DNA of 64,000 nt from Blastococcus litoris (GTDB lineage: Bacteria > Actinomycetota > Actinomycetes > Mycobacteriales > Geodermatophilaceae): contig NZ_QCZF01000003.1 in NCBI RefSeq assembly GCF_003075095.1, positions 186,001 to 250,000 on the forward strand. Direction: 5' to 3'. The number at the start of each line of letters is the position of its first letter. The stretch's first letter is position 1. Below the pieces are notes generated by a model. The model was not told the DNA's origin. It saw only the letters and a list, made by a program, of their open reading frames with translations, and did no database searches. Positions 62,901-64,000 of the stretch are shown here, in pieces. Made by a program: the position numbers and the translations under genes.

Positions 62901-63624
62901 CGACCGGATCCGCGACACGCTGCTCGCCAGCTGGGACACCGGGCGGGACGCCGCCCGCGACGCCGCGCGGGTCGTGCTCGACGGTCCCGGCCGGCTCCGG
63001 CTTCGGCTGGCGGCGGTGAACCGGGCCGGCGAGCAGCTGGTGGACTGGGCGGACGCCTGGCGGCCCTACCTGCCGGCCATGCCCACCGACCCGCGGCAGA
63101 TCGCGCGCCTGGCTGACCGGTCCGACGACCAACCGCGGCTGTGGACCGCCTTCGACTCCTACGCCCGCCACCACGCCGAACACGCCCACCCGGAGCACGC
63201 TCAGTTGCGCGCGACCGCAGCCACCGCCCAGGAGGCCCACCGGCACGTCGGGGCCGCGGTGGCCGACGCCCGCCGCCAGCACGAGAACCGGCTCGCCCGC
63301 TTCGGACCGCTCGCCCGGACCTTCGACCCGGCGGAGCGACTGTCCGACACCGAACACCAGATCGCCGCTGCTCGCCAGCAGCTCACCGATGTACGCGCGC
63401 GCATCGCACGACTGACCTCCGAGCCGGCGCTCCGCGCCCAGCCGCCCGACCGCCTCGCCGGAGAGCGGGACACCTGGCGTGCACGCCAGGACGCCGACCC
63501 GAACCCACACCGATCGGCCGCCCCGCTGCCGACCGCCTCCGAGCCGGGTGTCCGCCTCCCGCGGCCCGAGGACCTCGCGGCACTCACCCGGCACACCGCC
63601 GCAGGGCGAGGCATATCGCGCTGA
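59950..63624 (+). CDS. traA: MobF family relaxase/helicase (TraA/TrwC-like)
   Basis: A 1,224-aa conjugation protein. The N-terminal TrwC relaxase domain has a Tyr pair in ADDYYLAEGTG (about residue 35) and the metal triad in RAGDPHWHLHLQI (about 157-169). The helicase domain has Walker A GAAGAGKTTTL (about 469), motif II LLVVDEAGMLD, motif III LLGDRHQLAAVG, and the UvrD-type AYATTAHGIQGD and YVGMTRGR. A C-terminal helical region with many Arg/Glu/Ala residues follows. It would nick oriT and unwind the transferred strand. GTG 59950 is the longest start; ATG 59962 and 59974 are alternatives. No frame defects seen. Confidence 0.93.
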   Translation: MALKMHGGMKVYVGDPAAARAYVEADRGRADDYYLAEGTGFARRFTATDARVTELAPLTGDGYETWVAGHDPDTDQPRGQLRDDDRAVRFVEVVVNGPKTWSLAAALHPDIAAAYEAAQDRAAEQIIGWLSQHATTRVGPRGGQVQVPLQVLEAATVRHYTSRAGDPHWHLHLQILSRVFAVGKWRGLHTVGVRDSLGAINGIGHAAMACDPELNAAFAAHGYTKDATGEILELADYVGPFSARNAQIARNVDRYEAEWTAAHPGERPGPALRRAWDARAWADGRPDKVVAQRGVTLDERWRGQLLGLGYRGPAGPVDLAPTQVGALDREELVQRALARLAAGRSAWNAADVRGEVERLIAAAGVVAGAAVRLELAEDLAARAMDRCLPLLDRDGVPEHIRAWTSRPVLAVEAELTARLAARARTGGPETDLTPPVDLAAGAARLDAGQAAAVAALAGDRPLAVVEGAAGAGKTTTLAATRNVLDQQGRRLVVVTPTLKAAKVAAAEVGAVAGSAARLAFQHGWRWNNDGAWTRLGIGDLCPTTGGVYAGPGEGARLRPGDLLVVDEAGMLDQDTARALLTVADECRVRVALLGDRHQLAAVGRGGVLDLAAAQVDLTGHLTLDGVHRFTRTDATGATTPDSDYAELTLAMRAGENPGTVFDTLLARGQIRLHPDAQALRKELAATAAQCYTAGERVAVVVAIREQAAALNAAIRDRLVTDGRVDDRRVVVTGAGERIGVGDRIATRRNDRDLQVANRDVWTVTGVDRDGGLLVTPDRTPHVTPASGGSAAVTPAVPPAGNRARVLPADYVTAHVELAYATTAHGIQGDTVTAAHLVVGEDTGAAAAYVGMTRGRTANTAHLVADDPAEAREQWLAVFARDRADLGPAHAARLAAAEATRYATPRPLEQSLADLHSAWTAEQRCLDRLASDLPRRDALREIVALKSAHADRTAALTEAYRQTGIDARHATARADASGAAVTAETDRIRDTLLASWDTGRDAARDAARVVLDGPGRLRLRLAAVNRAGEQLVDWADAWRPYLPAMPTDPRQIARLADRSDDQPRLWTAFDSYARHHAEHAHPEHAQLRATAATAQEAHRHVGAAVADARRQHENRLARFGPLARTFDPAERLSDTEHQIAAARQQLTDVRARIARLTSEPALRAQPPDRLAGERDTWRARQDADPNPHRSAAPLPTASEPGVRLPRPEDLAALTRHTAAGRGISR

Positions 63625-63935
63625 GCGGGCGGCGCCCGCCGGAGCCTTCGACGACGGGGCGCTGAGCACCGTTCCGGTTAGTGCCGCCGCCCGTCGTCCA
63701 GGTCGGGGGTGGGTGCCCCCCAGCTACGGCGCTCGCCATCACCCGGATGGTTCACCATGGCGTGCGGGTCAGTGGGGACGCTTCACCGGACGGTCTCCCG
63801 CCCACACCGCGCCCACAAGACGCCCACAGAAGGGCCGTTCGCGACCAACATCGGCCGATCGCAGCAAACGGTATTTCCGCTGGTCATGGCCCAGTTCCGC
63901 GTAGAATGCGCTGATCAGAAAAGTGTCTTTTGGGA
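63625..63935. other. Right-end non-coding region of the element
   Basis: About 310 bp without a supported gene, holding the right arm-type repeats and an AT-richer stretch (63,850-63,940: CGGTATTTCCGC, AGAATGCGCTGATCAGAAAAGTGTC) just before the right core. In the excised circle this segment would join the left core and form part of attP. Confidence 0.6.
63799..63828 (+). repeat. Right arm-type integrase-binding site candidates (3 x CGCCCACA, 11-bp period)
   Basis: CGCCCACA at 63799-63806, 63810-63817 and 63821-63828, each 11 bp apart (one helical turn), all in the same orientation as the two at the left end. They lie about 108-137 bp before the right core. Confidence 0.75.
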
Positions 63936-63984
63936 ACTTTTAATCCGCGGGTTGTGGGTTCGATCCCCACGGGGCCCACCGCGC
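63936..63984 (+). repeat. Right attachment site (49-bp direct repeat; displaced tRNA-Lys 3' end)
   Basis: Identical to 35904-35952. It contains only the tRNA-Lys sequence from the anticodon loop to the 3' end (63936-63981), not a working tRNA gene: it is the original chromosomal 3' end pushed aside by insertion. Beyond it 16 bp of chromosome remain in the window. Confidence 0.96.
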
Positions 63985-64000
63985 GCCGGGCGTGTGCGAC

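Larger units (their letters stand above)
35904..63984. mobile_element. Integrative mobilizable element inserted in tRNA-Lys
   Basis: The unit from the first base of the left repeat to the last base before the right repeat is 28,032 bp. Evidence: perfect 49-bp direct repeats at both ends, one of them inside a tRNA gene; a tyrosine integrase reading toward the tRNA at the left end; an excisionase-like gene; a MobF relaxase-helicase at the right end. No replication initiator, FtsK/TraB translocase or type IV secretion gene was found, so transfer would need a helper. Backbone genes sit at the two ends and cargo (about 42.4-59.5 kb) in between. Confidence 0.93.

Noticed and set aside
63936-63981. 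A second tRNA-Lys gene at the right end
   Set aside because: Only the part from the anticodon loop to the 3' end is present; there is no 5' acceptor or D arm, so it is the displaced attachment copy.
35904-63984. A complete AICE or prophage
   Set aside because: No RepSA/Prim-Pol, no FtsK-like TraB, no capsid, terminase or portal genes; the transfer gene is a MobF relaxase.
1-64000. CRISPR arrays or insertion sequences
   Set aside because: No regularly spaced repeats of CRISPR type and no transposase motifs (DDE, HUH) or paired terminal inverted repeats around a transposase were found.

Overview
The window is very GC-rich DNA with long codon-biased reading frames, GTG/TTG starts, compact operons with 4-bp ATGA/GTGA overlaps, and several probable leaderless genes (TANNNT about 6-7 nt before the start codon). 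This points to a high-GC actinobacterium. The gene style would suit Geodermatophilaceae (Blastococcus, Modestobacter, Geodermatophilus), but that assignment is an inference, not a sequence match.

Positions 1-35,870 look like ordinary chromosome. First comes a branched-chain-type ABC importer (livKHMGF) in one transcript-like string with an Asp/Glu/hydantoin racemase, a RidA deaminase, a D-amino-acid dehydrogenase, an SDR and an APH-type kinase; read together this suggests uptake and catabolism of a D- or modified amino acid. Next are a DUF3073 protein, a Leu/Val-type dehydrogenase, a CUT2 sugar importer with a single-domain ATPase, a secreted M23 peptidase, an MBL hydrolase/acyl-CoA ligase/GMC oxidoreductase operon, a class A penicillin-binding protein, a large DUF4062-NTPase-TPR protein, a membrane protein overlapping a pseudo-receiver/thioredoxin-reductase fusion, a glycosyltransferase-like gene, a tRNA-Glu/Asp/Phe cluster, a metallophosphoesterase, a GtrA protein, a Rieske protein, and a divergent LysE/LysR pair.

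Positions 35,904-63,984 are a mobile element of about 28 kb inserted in the 3' half of a tRNA-Lys(TTT) gene. A 49-bp perfect direct repeat marks the two ends. The tyrosine integrase abuts the left end and an excisionase-like gene lies 4 kb inside. A 1,224-codon MobF relaxase/helicase lies at the right end, behind an AT-richer, repeat-bearing region that is a candidate oriT. I see no T4SS, FtsK/TraB or replication gene, so the element reads as an integrative mobilizable element (IME) rather than a self-sufficient ICE or AICE.

The left arm of the element carries a RES/Xre toxin-antitoxin pair divergent from an uncharacterised 408-aa gene. The middle 17 kb is cargo made of regulator-plus-effector modules: TetR; MarR with an MDR efflux pump, bracketed by two related small membrane proteins; HxlR with DoxX, a luciferase-family protein and a VOC protein; TetR with P450, ferredoxin, a broken flavin oxidase, ferredoxin reductase and a thioesterase; and MMPL transporter with TetR and MarR-type regulators. 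Gene-poor or decayed stretches (41.0-42.4, 46.7-47.9 and 49.9-50.4 kb) separate some modules and suggest assembly by several insertions and deletions.
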